NCBI GenBank assembly: GCA_030549775.1
Contig: CM060172.1
Span: forward strand, 127,337,122-127,401,121
Reading direction: 5' to 3'
Length of the DNA: 64,000 nucleotides
From: Tamarix chinensis
Taxonomy: Eukaryota > Streptophyta > Magnoliopsida > Caryophyllales > Tamaricaceae
Within the stretch, counting starts at the first letter, position 1. The number at the start of each line of letters is the position of its first letter. Shown here piece after piece: positions 1-11,689 of this stretch. The notes below the pieces were generated by a model. It had not been told where the DNA came from, searched no databases, and saw only the letters and a program-made list of their open reading frames with translations. Made by a program: the position numbers and the translations under genes.

Positions 1-843
1 TCGGCTCGATAGACCCAAAGTAAATAAGTTAAACCACGGGAAAAATACTAAGTACTTACAGTGAAACACCATGTTGAGGCGGGGCCAGTCCGGTCCACCG
101 GTAAGAATAGTGGTCAGAGGCGTCCTGCCCTGTGTTTTATTCCGGTCCACCGGCTATAATAGTGGGGTCCCCGTGCTCACATGGATTATTGAAGAATGTG
201 TGAAATGGACTTATTATCGCTAATGAGAATAAAGAATAAGTCACCAAAAATTATTCAGGCCTTATCTTGCGGGTTATCGCATATTGTCTATATGTTTGTG
301 CTATGTATGTTATGTGGTACAATTGTGTGTTTGGCCTTAGCGCACCAGCGCCCTTACTCAATATTGGACCCGTACTGATACTACATTGATTGAATGGGTC
401 CTATGATGATCCACCAATGGTGGGGAGCAGACCTCCTATGCAGGTTTGATCGGTTACAAATTGTGGGGTGGAAGGCTTGGCTTGAGTGAGTAAGCGATCC
501 GCATATTGGTCCCTTGGGATCTGTTTCATTTAGCTATATTTTGTACTACGCTTCTTGTTTTGAAACCGTACTCTTAAGTTGTAATCTTAACGATATTTTA
601 ACTGTTGTTGACTCGTGGTTTTCGTGAATGGTCTTTGTTAACTATGGACCTATGTTTTGATGACTCTTACTTAACGATTGTTTAGTTTAGCCTTAGCACT
701 TAGTATCGGAACGGTAGGAGTGAACCGGTCTGGTACTAAGTGTGGCGGTAATACCCCCAAGTTTATGGTTTTAATTCTTTCGCTTCCGCTAAACCTTCTG
801 ATTTAAACGAAATTTTTCAGGAGTGAAATTTGGGGGTGTTACA
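1..843 (+). mobile_element. 3' part of a long LTR, Ty3/gypsy-like family
   Basis: The segment ends in GGGGGTGTTACA at 843, the same terminus seen at 11518 and 35846 and, inverted, at 5951, 44015 and 62410. Upstream of the end is the family's terminal block (GCTTCCGCT, then AAATTTTTCA). At 90-167 lie two copies of the family subrepeat on the reverse strand, core CCGGTCCACCGG followed by an A/T stretch ending ATAGTGG. No primer binding site follows 843, so this is a solo or truncated LTR. Its 5' part lies outside the window. A 60-residue open frame at 196-378 is not judged a gene. Confidence 0.7.
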
Positions 844-966
844 AAAACCCTAATGGTACCGGATAGTTCCTTACTCTCTTTCCTGTTGCCCACTTGAGTA
901 GCACCTGAAAAGACCTGTAAGGGGCACTGCCCATTGAATAGGGAGAGGCCCCACGAAGGGAACCTT

Positions 967-984
967 TCAGTACTATGGTACTGA
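967..984. repeat. Hairpin copy within LTR
   Basis: TCAGTAC-TATG-GTACTGA is a perfect 7-bp stem with a 4-nt loop, followed by GTAAC. It sits where the other minus-oriented LTR copies have a related stem (6453-6471, 62864-62882). The loop differs but the pairing is intact. Confidence 0.6.
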
Positions 985-1245
985 GTAACCCTTTAATACC
1001 ACACTTAAACATAGGCCCGCAATGCAACACATAATGCAAGCTATATACATATGTAATAAGAGGTGCATATATAACAATCACATATATAACAAGGCTGCCA
1101 CATATCAACAAGTTATAAGTTACGATCGATACTTTTGGGCCTTAAGCCATGTCATAGTGTAAAATCAATACATTCGGGCCTTAAGCCATTACTCCATCAT
1201 CATTCAATCAATCTCATATTTTATATCCATGTGAGTGCGATAACC

Positions 1246-1612
1246 CCACTATTATAGCCGGTGGATCGGTCACTTATAGAGCAGAACGCACCTAACCACT
1301 ATTATACGTCGGTGGATCGGTCTCCAGGGCAAAACGCTCCTGGCCACTATTATTCGCCTGTGGACCGGTCTAGCTCCGACTCACATGGTGTTCCACTGTA
1401 AGTGATTAGTATTTTTTTCATAACTTTATTCACATACATAACTGGTTTTATTGAGCTCGGAACCCCCACTATTATTGCTGGTGGATCGAAATATATATAA
1501 TCATCATCCAGGGCAAAACGCTCCTGGGCCACTATTATATCCGGTGGATCGGTACTCATAATCACTTGCCAGGGCAACACGCTCCTGGGCCACTATTATA
1601 TCCGGTGGATCG
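1246..1612 (-). repeat. LTR subrepeat array (CCACTATTAT/CCGGTGGA type)
   Basis: At least six units carry the core CCACTATTAT(A/T)NNCCGGTGGATCGG, and several are joined by CCAGGGCAAAACGCTCCTGG or close variants. The last two units (1508-1551 and 1569-1612) are nearly identical and 61 bp apart. Between units there is a second conserved element, TTCCACTGTAAGTGATTAGT, at about 1389. Confidence 0.85.
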
Positions 1613-1738
1613 GTACTCAATATCATAAGTCAACTGGGCCCGGCTCATTAATCTTTCACTTTCGTAATTAGTGTTTTTCCTTTCTATAATCAGCACAACA
1701 ATTATATTTATTAGCCTCGGACGGGAGATCAAGAACCC

Positions 1739-1960
1739 GGGACACAAAGGTACACCTGTCGTACCGGTGCATACAAGCTACTCAGTACCCTTCAACCACG
1801 AACCCAGGGACGCAAAGGTACCCTGGTCGTACTGGTGCATAAAGCTACTTAGTACCCTACCGACAAGAACACCTAATCCATAAGTATGCATACCCCCTAA
1901 CTAGGTTCGTAGAGCTAGATAGAGTAAGATATAGGGCCTGGCTGGGGCACAAAGGCACAC
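1739..1960 (-). repeat. Short tandem repeat, about 68-bp unit
   Basis: GGGACACAAAGGTAC at 1739 recurs as GGGACGCAAAGGTAC at 1807, each followed by a related CGTAC(C/T)GGTGCATA stretch and an AGCTAC...AGTACCCT stretch. A third weaker copy (GGCACAAAGGCACACC) lies near 1945. It is part of the same LTR. Confidence 0.6.
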
Positions 1961-2039
1961 CAGCAAATACCAGAATAATCGTGGACTAAACCACGTCTTT
2001 AGGGTAGCGACCCCTAAATTACCCCTCTCTATTCTCATA

Positions 2040-2700
2040 ATTATCCAATTACCCCTTTTTAATCATAATTTAATTACCAATTTATCCTTCGTCGTTATCA
2101 TTATTACCAAGTTACCCCTTCCTCCCAAATTTACCATAAACATCCTTGTATTTACAAAATTACCCTTCTACCCCTTACTTCCAAATTGCCATAATATCCT
2201 TTTATTTATAAAAATTACCATTTTGCCCCTTACATCCAATTTTACCATATCACCCTTTTGCTTACAAATTACCATAATACCCTCCTTCATCCAAAATTAC
2301 TATTTTACCCCTTACTTCCAAAATTACCATTCTTACCACTTACTTATAAAATTACTATATTGCCATTTGACTCCAAAATTACCACTTTACCCTTTTCTCC
2401 AAAAATTACCATAATACCCCTTTACTTATAAAATTATTATTTTGCCATTTAATCATAAAATTACCATATTGCTCTTTTACCTCAAAAATTACCATAATAC
2501 CCTTCTTTCTCACAACTTACAATTTTATCCTTTTACTTATAAAATTATCATTTCACCCCTTTCTTTTGAAATTACCAAAATACCATTTTGCTTACAAAAT
2601 CACCGTTTTACCCTTTTCTTTCAAAATTACCAAAATACCCATGTACTACAAAATTTCCAAAATACCACTTTCACTTATAAAATTTCCACTTAACCCCTTT
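2040..2700 (-). repeat. Degenerate C/A-rich periodic repeat in LTR
   Basis: Variants of AAAATTACCATAATACCC followed by a T/C-rich spacer recur roughly every 30-40 bp across this stretch. The same phrase (AAATTACCAAAATNCCC) forms a 144-bp tandem repeat in the copy at 42.3-43.3 kb. Open frames here are products of this composition. Confidence 0.6.
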
Positions 2701-3379
2701 ATTACACCACTTTTATGAATTTACCACCACTACATAAAATACTAATATTAGCCCTTCATTCTTATCATTTAACTCCACCAACTTGTCATTATTCAACATA
2801 ATACTCATTAGCAACTACATATATTAGATCACATACTTACATAAGCATATTACTAAAATACCCTTAGACAATAATATTATTCATGCATTAGCAACATAAT
2901 ACATCATAGACAAGCATTTAACATTTCCGTCAAATATCAACTCATTCCTTAAGTATCATCTCTACACATGGCACAAAAGCTATCATAATTTTCTTTTCTT
3001 TTCTTTTTATCAATCAATATAAGCAACCATATATATATCATACTAGGCAACACAAAACATGCACAAAATCATACTAAAATCCCTATTGTGCTAGCATACA
3101 TTTTTCCATGCATTTAAGTGAGGTTTAACGATTACCTTAATTCCGTAAAAATCGAACCTTACCGGTATCCCGGTTAAAGATTCAAAGCTTTGATTAGAAA
3201 AACCAATACCTAAAAATAATGTCAAAACTTATCATATTAGAAATAAGAAAACCAAAGCATAAAACTTTATAAAACTTAATTAATGAAACACTTAACTTAA
3301 AATGCTATTATACCTTCAAAATTTTATATTAAAATACTAAAGCAGGCAGCAGCTCATGCTGCATGCTGTATGCACAATA

Positions 3380-4186
3380 AAAAGGAGGAAGGCTCGAAGA
3401 GGGGGTGAGAGGAGGAAAAATGACTATTTTCGGGTTGGGGTCTTTAGGCTAGGAAAGGAGGTAGATGGCGGAGGATTGGAGGCAAGGTAAGAGTGGAGGA
3501 GTGAAGAGGGGGTGTAGGTGAAGGCTAAGGATGGGTTGTTGGCGGCCAAATGTGGTGGAGACGGCGGTGGCGAGGCGGTGAAGTCGGCTGTCGGGCTAGG
3601 CGTGGCTGAGAAGGAAGGAAAAGAGAAGGGAAAAATGAAGGGGTGTAGGGGCTGGTTTCGGGAAAATAAGGTATGGGGGTGGTAGAGGAGGTTGCAGGGA
3701 GGAGATTGGTGGTTTGGGTGGCGGCAGAGGTGGCCGGACGACGGCGAACGGGGCGGTGTCAGGTGGCTTGGCGATAAGGGAGAAAAGTGGGGAGAAAAAG
3801 AAGGGGTGGAGAAGAGAGGAGCTGTAGGGGCTCGAGGGTGGCTTGGGTGGTCTCGTGGTGGTGTAGGGTTGAGTTATAGGGTGGCAGTGGGCGACACAGG
3901 TGCTTGGTGCGGTGGTTGGTGGCGGCATGCAAAAACCGGGGGAAAAATGGGAGGAGGAGCTCGGGGAAGGAGAAGAGGGCTCGAAATTATGGGGAATGAA
4001 GGGCTGGTGAGGGTAAGAAAAAGAAGAGGGAGAGGCAGGGGGAGTAGGTGGTCGGTCATGGCTGCAGTAGGGTGGCAGGGGTGGTCGATTGGTAGGGAGA
4101 GGGAAGGGGAGAAGAGGGAAAGGAGGAGGGGCACGTGGGCTGTGGTACAGGGATGGTTTGGGTCCAAAAAGGGAAGAAAGGGATGG

Positions 4187-4219
<33 letters not shown>

Positions 4220-4560
4220 TTGTCGGTGGCAGCAGGTCGGCATGGCAGTTGCAGGGCGTGGTTCGCGTATGGACAACGGGAGCAGATCGGGGTAGAGGTA
4301 GAAGAAGAGGGAAGAAGAAGGGGCCGGGCGAGCGAATCGACGCAGGAAAAGAAAAAGAAGAAGTTGGGCCGGCCGGGACTGGGCTACGCTGTGCGTGGGA
4401 GAAGGAGAAGGTGGGGAGGGAAGGAACGGGCCTTTGGCCTAGGTGCGCAGGGGAGAGGAGGAAGGGCTGGCCTGGCGGGCGGCCCGAAGGAAAAAAATGG
4501 AAAAGAAAATAAAGAAGAAAAAGGAGAAAAAGGAGAAGGGAAGAAAAAAGGAAAATAATA
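3380..4560 (-). repeat. GA-rich (CT-rich on minus strand) upstream part of LTR
   Basis: This is strongly purine-biased on the plus strand and includes a (GA)n run at about 4193-4220. It matches in position the CT/GC-rich segments of other copies at 9030-9680, 38830-39990 and 45770-47160. Overlapping long frames on both strands come from this bias. Confidence 0.6.
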
Positions 4561-4888
4561 AAAGAAATGGGAGAAATTAAAATAATTTAATTTATAAAAT
4601 AATAGTATTTAATATTTTTAATAATAAATTTAGTTAATAATTTAATATAATTAAATATATGGGCTTAAAAAGGATAATTTTAGTAAAATATTGGTTTGAA
4701 AAATTATTTAAATAAAATGAGTACGATAAATTAATAAAATATTTATTTTAATTTATTAAATATTCCTATCTAATTTTATATAATCAAAATCCATATAATA
4801 ATTAAACTATATAATTTTAAAAGCTAATTTATTTTAAATAAAAGCTATTTATTGAAATATAGATTTTTGAAAATTTTTGGGGATTACA

Positions 4889-5950
4889 TCCCATGCCTTG
4901 CTTATGTTCTCTTGTCATGGCCTTACTGATTGTTTGCTTCCTTTTTGCCATTCTCAACCTCTCCCCCCTCGAGCAAGTATATGAACTACAAGAAAACTCT
5001 TTTATAGCAACAACAATTATACAACGACAATACTTTCTTATTGTGTATATTTTATTTTAGAAAAAATAATTTAATGATGTTTCAAAAAGTTTTTGCCAAA
5101 AATAATTTATTTATATGGTGATCATTAGGAAATGTTTTGCAACGACATTTATATGTTTCAATATAAAAAATTTTTTTTCCATAACTTTTTTTTGTTACAA
5201 AATGTTGATTGAATTTATTGCAACGACTATACTTGTTGGAAATATTTAGATTATTTTAATGCAATGACAAGTTGTTGGAAAAAAATATCAACAATTTTAT
5301 TACAACGTCTATACTTTGTTGTTGCAAAAATTAACTTATGACGACAATGATTATGTGTCGTTGCTAAACATTGTTGTTATAAATATTAATTTTTTTCCCC
5401 TCATCATATCCAATTTGTGCGGGGAGATGAAAATTAAGAAAAATATTTTCGCAATGATAATTTTTTTTGTAAGTTAGACGTATAACTATTAGCAATGATA
5501 TTTTTTGTTGTTAAATATTTTATCAATTTATTGCAACAACTATATTGATTCTAGTATAGCTATTATTTTCCACAACAACATCCGCTTGTTACAAAAAAAT
5601 ACGAAAAATGACAAAGAAAAAAAGTAATAAAAAATTCTAGTTTAGGCCAAACCAATTGTAGGCCTTGCCTTGGCTTCGACCAACCACATCGTTGCACCCT
5701 ATAGCGACGAAACACATTATCGTTACTTTGCTCCTTTCCATTAAGCCTCTCACTATTTCTCCCTTCCATCATTCAGCCCTTTAGCCATCCTTACTCCTTA
5801 TCAATGACAACTTGTGACATAGCCATCCCTTTGGCTTCAACACTTGTTGTTGTTCCTCCCCACTTGGTTGGGTAAAGTCTTCCCAAAGTTCTTTCACCCT
5901 TCCATTTCCTTAATATTTCCTTAATTACATTGTTTAATCTTAATGGTGTT
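4889..5950. mobile_element. CACTA-type terminal fragment in AT-rich DNA
   Basis: At about 4985 ACTACAAGAAAA resembles the CACTACAAGAAA terminus of plant CACTA transposons. It is followed over 600 bp by GCAACGAC-type motifs in both orientations (around 5034, 5139, 5219, 5300, 5358), as expected of a subterminal repeat zone. No matching opposite end or transposase is seen, so it is a fragment. No gene is supported in 5600-5950. Confidence 0.5.
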
Positions 5951-6435
5951 TGTAACACCCCCAAAATCACAGTTGAAAATTTTCATTTAATCAAAGCAAA
6001 CACAATCACGGGGGTGCAAGCACCGTGGTTAGTACAAGCTCGGCCCCCGACCCATCTCGTACCAACCACAAGGTTAAGGATAGTTTCATAAGAATATTAA
6101 ACACACTTAAAACAAAGATCCATGAGAAACTGAAATATTCATAACATGGAAATTAGAGTGCGCGTTAAAAGTTATTACAACCCAAATATGGTAAGTAGTC
6201 AAAGTTCCCGAAAGGGATAAAAGGTACAATACAATAAAACAAAACTAAAATAAAATGAAAACATAATTAAACAGGGATAAAAGAGAGTCCGTCCAACATC
6301 CACTCTTGACCCCAAGTAAGTCCAACGGTCAACACACGTCCCCGCTTGATGCATCTAATACGTCATAGGCATCAAATACGGTACCTCCTACCTACACAAA
6401 TTCAGAAGGACCCTCTGCTCGTGGGAATGAGCACT

Positions 6436-6471
6436 ACCCATGAAATGGGTGGTTAGTACGCTACGTACTAA
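6436..6471. repeat. Paired hairpins in LTR
   Basis: Two adjacent stems are seen: ACCCAT-GAA-ATGGGT (6436-6450) and TTAGTACG-CTA-CGTACTAA (6453-6471). The same pair occurs at 44404-44439. The second stem occurs at 62864-62882 with a T-A to C-G pair change that keeps it perfect. Confidence 0.75.
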
Positions 6472-6618
6472 GTAAGGTAACCATATGGGTAAGGCCATGT
6501 AGGAAAATAAACACGTAAGGCATACAAAGCATAATTCAGGTTCATATCATTAGGCCAATCTTAAACTAATATTTTATCTTACACATTTATTATATTAATT
6601 TCACATGAGTACATGAAC

Positions 6619-7135
6619 CCCACTATTATAGCCGGTGGAACAGAAATACTCCATAGGGCAGAACACACCTGATCGCTATTATAGTCGGTGGACCGAAAAA
6701 TCAACCTCAATGGTCCCGACTCATGTGGTGTTCCACTATAAATAATTAGTGTTTTTCCATAACTTATATTTCTATTTCACACATTTATCATATTAATTCC
6801 GTGTGAGTACGAGAACCAAACTATTATAGCCGGTGGACCGGAAATACTCCATCGGGCAAAACGCACCTGACTACTATTATAGCAGGTGGACCAAAAAGTC
6901 AACCTCACTGACCCCGACTCACGTAGTGTTCCACTGTAAGTAATTAGTATCTTTCAATGAATTATTACCATGCAAATTTTGGTTTATTGAGCCCGGAATC
7001 CCCCACTATTATAGCCGGTTGATCAAAACCACTCCACGAGGTAGAACGCACCTGGCCACTATTATAGTCGGTGGACCGAAAAATCACTCTACAGGACAAG
7101 ACACACTTGACCACTATTATAGCCGGTGGATCGAA
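6619..7135 (-). repeat. LTR subrepeat array
   Basis: There are about seven units of CCACTATTATAGCCGGTGG(A) in a higher-order arrangement of about 200 bp. TTCCACT(A/G)TAA(A/G)TAATTAGT recurs near 6729 and 6929. Units vary between CCGGT-GG-ACCGG and TCGGT-GG-ACCGA, so the short inverted arms stay complementary. Confidence 0.85.
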
Positions 7136-9357
7136 TAAATATATCCTCACTAGGCCCTAGCTCGATAATCTTTCACTTGAAGTGTTTAGCTTTTCATTAT
7201 ATGTTATTCCACACACAACCCCGATTAGACATGCATAATCCACTCAAATTCCCAACAATCCTAGCCTATATCTTGTTACTTCTACTCCTTCTAGTGCATC
7301 TAGACATCTATTCCCACTCTTTCCTCATTACTATGAATACCCAACTCCAACACGCACTTTTTATATCTCTGAGTCAACTCAATATCACTCTCTAGGGTTT
7401 TCCTCCAGAAAACCCTAATTTGGCCTATGTGACCCAACCTTCGTCTATCCCACACAACTCATGCTCCTCCAATTCATCATCTCACTTTATTCATCCCCAA
7501 GCACCCATTTTACTTCCTATATAACACACGTGGCCACGAAACCCTAGTTGGCCATCCCAAAACCTTAGTACCTCTATTTTCTCAAGCAATGTTATCCCTT
7601 TATCTCTCTTACTTACCATCCCCTCTTCTACATGACACATATCCAACACAACCTATGGCCCTAAGACTTCCTTCCCATCTTTTTTCCACTCACCATGAGA
7701 ACCCAAAACCCTTATTTGTTACCAAAACCATCACTTCCCTCGATCCACACCGGACATCACAACCTCACTATCCAACTCCCACACGTGATCACAAAACCCC
7801 AATTTGCTCCCTGAAACCCTAGTACTTCTCCTTTCTTTTATGTCACCCCTCATCACCCAAATATGTTTTTCTCACTTTTCCTCCATGCAATACCGCTTCC
7901 ATCTTTTATTCCCCATTCTAGCCATTTCCATTAGTTTTCCCTTCCTTACACCCTTCTCTCACTTAGGTTTTCCTCCCAAAACCCTAGTCAAGTCTCCCAT
8001 GCATACTTACATCAATCCACGTACTATTTTTCACATATGGACTCCAATCACCCCAATAATTCTTCCCTTATCTTACTTAATCATCAATTCAACTTTTTCC
8101 ACGTAAAAGTCATACCCATGCAAAGTCTAACCATCTCATGCAAACCCTAAACTCCCCATGGATGTTTTGGTCCATTCCCTTAATTTATTCCCATTTTCCT
8201 TATTTTGTCCACCCATAGGTCATAAGATATTTAGGCCATCATTACCATTCTCTAGTCAACTCACTTTCCTTACTCTTTTTCATTTCTCTCACAACCACAT
8301 CACACTATTTAGGGTCTCTTATCATGCAAGTCATGATGGGCAATATTTCATAAGCACAATCTAAGTACAAGTAATAATACCACATTACACAAATCATAAA
8401 CACATACAACTTACCTGAGCTCCATGCTTAGCAAACTGCACTACAAGATCAAGATACATAATATATAAGGCACACACATCAAATCAACACACATAGCACA
8501 TCTTTCACACACATTAGGCCTTAACCATATCCTTACCTAAAATGACACAGGGCTTGGAGCATGCTCCTACACTTCCTTAGGGTTTTGACTTGGTTCACCT
8601 ATAAGATGAAAAACACTAGGATTAACTTCCCTCTTACCAACATTATCATTATTCCCTACTTTACCTTTATCATAACCTAGTATTAGGGTTAATAATAATA
8701 GTATTAGTTTTATAAGTAAAATAAGGGTATTTGAAATACCCCAGAATTAATTATTTTGGAAATAAGTCATTAAATAAGGACTATTGGGAAATTTATTTAA
8801 TTTATTGCTCTTTTAAATTAAAAGGGATTATGTAGGGCAAGTTAATAGGAATTTTAAAATAATTTATAAAGGATATCTCTATTTTTTAGGGCCCTAAATT
8901 AGCCTAAAAAGGAGGATAAATATTTTATTTAATTATTTAAATATTCTTACTCTAAGTACCCAAGGTAAATATTCTAAATATTTATATAAAATAAAATACT
9001 AAAATAAAATAACATAAAATAATCCTTTCCTCTTTTTTTCTTCCTTTTTCCTTTTCTTCTTCTTCCTCCCTTTCTTTTCTTCCTCTTCTCGCCCGTTGGG
9101 CCAGCCCGCGGCCCAAAACCCCTTTCCTTTCCTCCTCCCCGCGGCCCAGCGCCGTTCAGCCTTCCCCCGTGACAGTAAAACGCAGCGTTTTGCCCCTCCT
9201 TTCGCTGAAACGTTGCGCGCTGACTAATGAAGTAGCCGTTGCCTGCCAGCTACTTGACGCCGCGCTTTGTCTAGAAACTCACCCAAAACGCCGTGTTTTA
9301 GTAAGGCATTTTGACCTTTGCTGAATCGACTGGTCCCCCCTTCCTTTTATTTTCTCC

Positions 9358-9374
9358 CCGGACCGCCGGTCCGG
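9358..9374. repeat. GC-rich hairpin upstream of LTR TATA box
   Basis: CCGGACC-GCC-GGTCCGG is a perfect 7-bp stem about 310 bp before the TATA box. The copy at 38989-39003 is TGGACC-ACC-GGTCCA, in which the changed base pair remains complementary. Confidence 0.6.
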
Positions 9375-9683
9375 CCTCCTTCCCTTTCCTTCTTCCCGCG
9401 CACGACCTACAAATCGCCGCCCATCCCCCTCTGCGCCGACCGCCTGCCTGCGCCGCCTGCACGCCTCCTTTCCCCCTTCCTGCCCTTCTAGCCACCCTCC
9501 CCGACAGGCCGACACCCCACCATCACTCCCAGGCCTGCCCCGCACCCTTTTTCCCTTTTCCCGACCAACCAACAGGTCTGCCATGGCAGACCCGCGTTGG
9601 CCTGCCACCGCCGGCCGGCATGCCCGATCGCCACCTAACCTGCCTTCCTTGTCCCCTCTCTCAATCCTCCTACATTTTCAAGC

Positions 9684-9696
9684 CTATAAATACCCC
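9684..9696 (+). promoter_or_regulatory. LTR TATA box
   Basis: CTATAAATACCCC is identical to the sequence at 39316-39328 in a second plus-oriented copy. In both it lies at the downstream edge of the CT/GC-rich block. It is the likely core promoter of the element, with transcription starting about 30 bp downstream. Confidence 0.65.
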
Positions 9697-10499
9697 CTCG
9701 GTGTGATATATGGTTGCAACATGGGTTAATAATGTATGATAAGTGAGAAATAATTGCAATAAGGTATATGATGATAAATGGAGGATTTGGAGAAAATGTT
9801 ACCAAAACATATAAGATATGCATGAAATAAGGGCTTTTATTATCGGCAAGGGCATTTTAGTTAATAAGGGTTTAATATGGGAACCATAGTATTTCAATCT
9901 ATTATATTATCTAAAATATACTAAGGAAGTTATATGAAGTATTTAAGGTAGTTGTGATTGGCCTAAGTTTAATAAGGTATATATATGGATTGATTCAAAA
10001 ATATTAACCCTAAAACGAAAATGTTATTATCGCATATGTGAAACGGTAGAGTTACATCACAAAATTTGGATATGTTGTCAATATTAATGTTTTGGGACTT
10101 TAAATGGAATATGGTAATTTTTTGATCCCTATAAGAAAAGTTATGATGAACTTGTAAAATTAGGGTTTATAAGCCTCGAGAATAGTGACTTTGGAGATAG
10201 GGTAATTATCGCATATGTAAGTCCGTAGAGTTAGGCATTAAAATTTGAGTATATTGGTAATCATATTAATTGAGGAAGAGGTACTAAGTTTGGTGGATCA
10301 AATAGTAATAGAAGAGGAGTTCTGTCGAAAATGTGGAATTAGGGTTTTGGGGTAATATGAGGGCCTTAACCCTAGATAGCATCCATAGGATCTTTGTGAT
10401 GTATTTTACTTGCTTTAAATGTATTCTGTACTTTCTAAATCAATAATGAATAAAATATTAATCATTTCAAGTATAAGATCATGTAAATCAGACTGAGGT

Positions 10500-10890
10500 G
10501 TTTTATGGATGTGTTCCATCAAAAAATAATAGTGGCTCAAGAGTATTTTTCCCTGAGATGTACATCATTCTGTTCCACTAGATTAAGAATAGTAGAGTCT
10601 TAAACTCCGTGTAAAAGATAATATGATTTGAAATAAGTAACCTATGATAAGATACTAATGAATAAAACTGGAAGAGTACATGAGTCAGGACCGAGGTGTT
10701 ACGTTCTAACTACCAGATGATAATATTAGCTCACGTGTGTTTTCTTTAATAGGTGCTTCATACCTTTCTACCTGTTAATGGCTTAGGAGTATTGTGTCCG
10801 TTCCACCAGACATCAATAGTAGTTTAAGTGTTTTGTCTCTAAAAGGTGCTTTAGATTGTTGCACCAGTTTAAGAATAGTGGGGTCCCCAA
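10500..10890 (+). repeat. Diverged LTR subrepeats, plus orientation
   Basis: GTTCCA(C/T)...AATAGTGG or AATAGTAG units alternate with CTCAAGAGTATTTTTCCCTG-like joins near 10520, 10570, 10800 and 10870. The unit ending AATAGTGGGGTCC at about 10880 closely matches 161-170. This is the reverse complement of the arrays at 1246, 6619 and 44600. Confidence 0.6.
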
Positions 10891-11521
10891 CCTCAACATA
10901 AATAAAAGAATAAAAATTATTTTATCTAACAAATAGGCCAGATCAGTATTTATCTTGTGATATTTTATGTGTTTCACATGTGTACTTATTATGTTCTATG
11001 AATGTATGTATATAACTATACCTCTAACTCAACAGTATTGTTACATTGTTTGGCACATAGCATACTGACCATCAATTTCATGCGTGCTGCTTGTTTCCAT
11101 GAGCATATGACCTTGATGCTTTTGTGTAGGTCACTGAGGATTAGTTAGATGATTTCGTTGCCTATGATGCATTGTATGGGGTAGATTGATGTTCTTGTGT
11201 TGAGGTTTGGGCGAAGAGTCATCTTATACAGATTATGGTTTTACTTGGATACCTTTTTGGACTCTTAGATCCATGATATCCCTTTGTCTGTATTTTATTA
11301 TTGAATCTGAAGTTAATCTCCAAACTCATTTTTATATTTATAAAATTATTTTTTATATTTATCTTGATTCCCATTTTTATGGTTTTTGCCTTGCGGTTGA
11401 TGTAAGCTTAGTCCAGTAATCCAGACTTACATCAATTACGATAGTAACACTCAGTGTTTTGGTTATAAGCTTTCACTGTAAAATAAAAATTTTCAACAGC
11501 AAAATTTGGAGTGTTATAAGT

Positions 11522-11533
11522 TGGTATCAGAGC
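11522..11533 (+). promoter_or_regulatory. Retrotransposon primer binding site (tRNA-iMet)
   Basis: TGGTATCAGAGC lies three bases after the LTR end and matches the complement of the plant initiator tRNA-Met 3' end. It fixes the orientation (plus) and the LTR boundary, and by homology the orientation of the other copies. Confidence 0.85.
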
Positions 11534-11689
11534 TTTGGTTTTGATTATCGTATTTTGTTTTTCAAAATTCAATTTTCAAACTATCCCTTATTTGATTTTA
11601 TCAGTTCATTTCATAATTTTAGAAAAACTCGATTCTTTAACAACTTGAATTAACTTGTGAGGAATTGAGAGTGGGTAGCTTAGGTGGCC

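Larger units (their letters stand above)
844..4888 (-). mobile_element. Long LTR, minus orientation, truncated at its 3' end
   Basis: Read on the minus strand it starts at 4888 with TGTAATCCCC. It continues through AT-rich DNA, a CT-rich tract (4560-3380), a C/A-rich periodic region (2700-2040), the subrepeat array (1612-1246) and a hairpin block near 984-967. It lacks the family terminus and abuts the end of the preceding plus-strand LTR at 843/844. One explanation is insertion of one copy into another. The 288-residue and 226-residue open frames at 3692-4558 and 3596-4276 are low-complexity (Gly/Arg-rich or Pro/Ser-rich) and overlap each other on opposite strands, so they are not called. 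Confidence 0.6.
5951..8731 (-). mobile_element. Long LTR, minus orientation
   Basis: It begins at 5951 with TGTAACACCCCCAAAATC, the inverted family terminus, then AAAATTTTCATTT. A paired hairpin block (6436-6471), the subrepeat array (6619-7135), a C/T-rich stretch and the palindrome GGAGCATGCTCC at 8556-8567 follow. The palindrome and its flank match, inverted, the plus-oriented copy at 41032-41043. Its upstream (CT/GC-rich) part is missing: at 8731/8732 it meets the start of a plus-oriented copy. Open frames at 7126-8364 are Pro/Ser/Thr/His-rich and have no recognisable domain. Confidence 0.65.
8732..11518 (+). mobile_element. 5' LTR of a decayed Ty3/gypsy-like retrotransposon
   Basis: It starts TGAAATACCCC at 8732 and ends AAAATTTGGAGTGTTATA at 11518, directly before a tRNA-iMet-type primer binding site. 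In order it holds AT-rich DNA, a CT/GC-rich block (9030-9680), a TATA box (9684), diverged subrepeats (10500-10890) and a diverged copy of the hairpin block (about 11050-11105). A long LTR, a tRNA-iMet primer site and a zinc-knuckle gag fit the Del/Tekay chromovirus group, but no pol is present to confirm it. No 3' LTR follows. Confidence 0.75.

Noticed and set aside
3596..4558. Overlapping 288-residue (plus) and 226-residue (minus) open frames
   Set aside because: Both arise from purine/pyrimidine bias in an LTR. They are low complexity and have no conserved motif.
1246..7135. CRISPR-like array
   Set aside because: Spacing is uneven, spacers are themselves repeated, and the setting is plant LTR DNA.
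9279..9706. Gly/Arg-rich and Pro-rich frames on both strands
   Set aside because: They lie in the GC-rich LTR segment containing the hairpin and TATA box. Frames overlap on both strands without domains.
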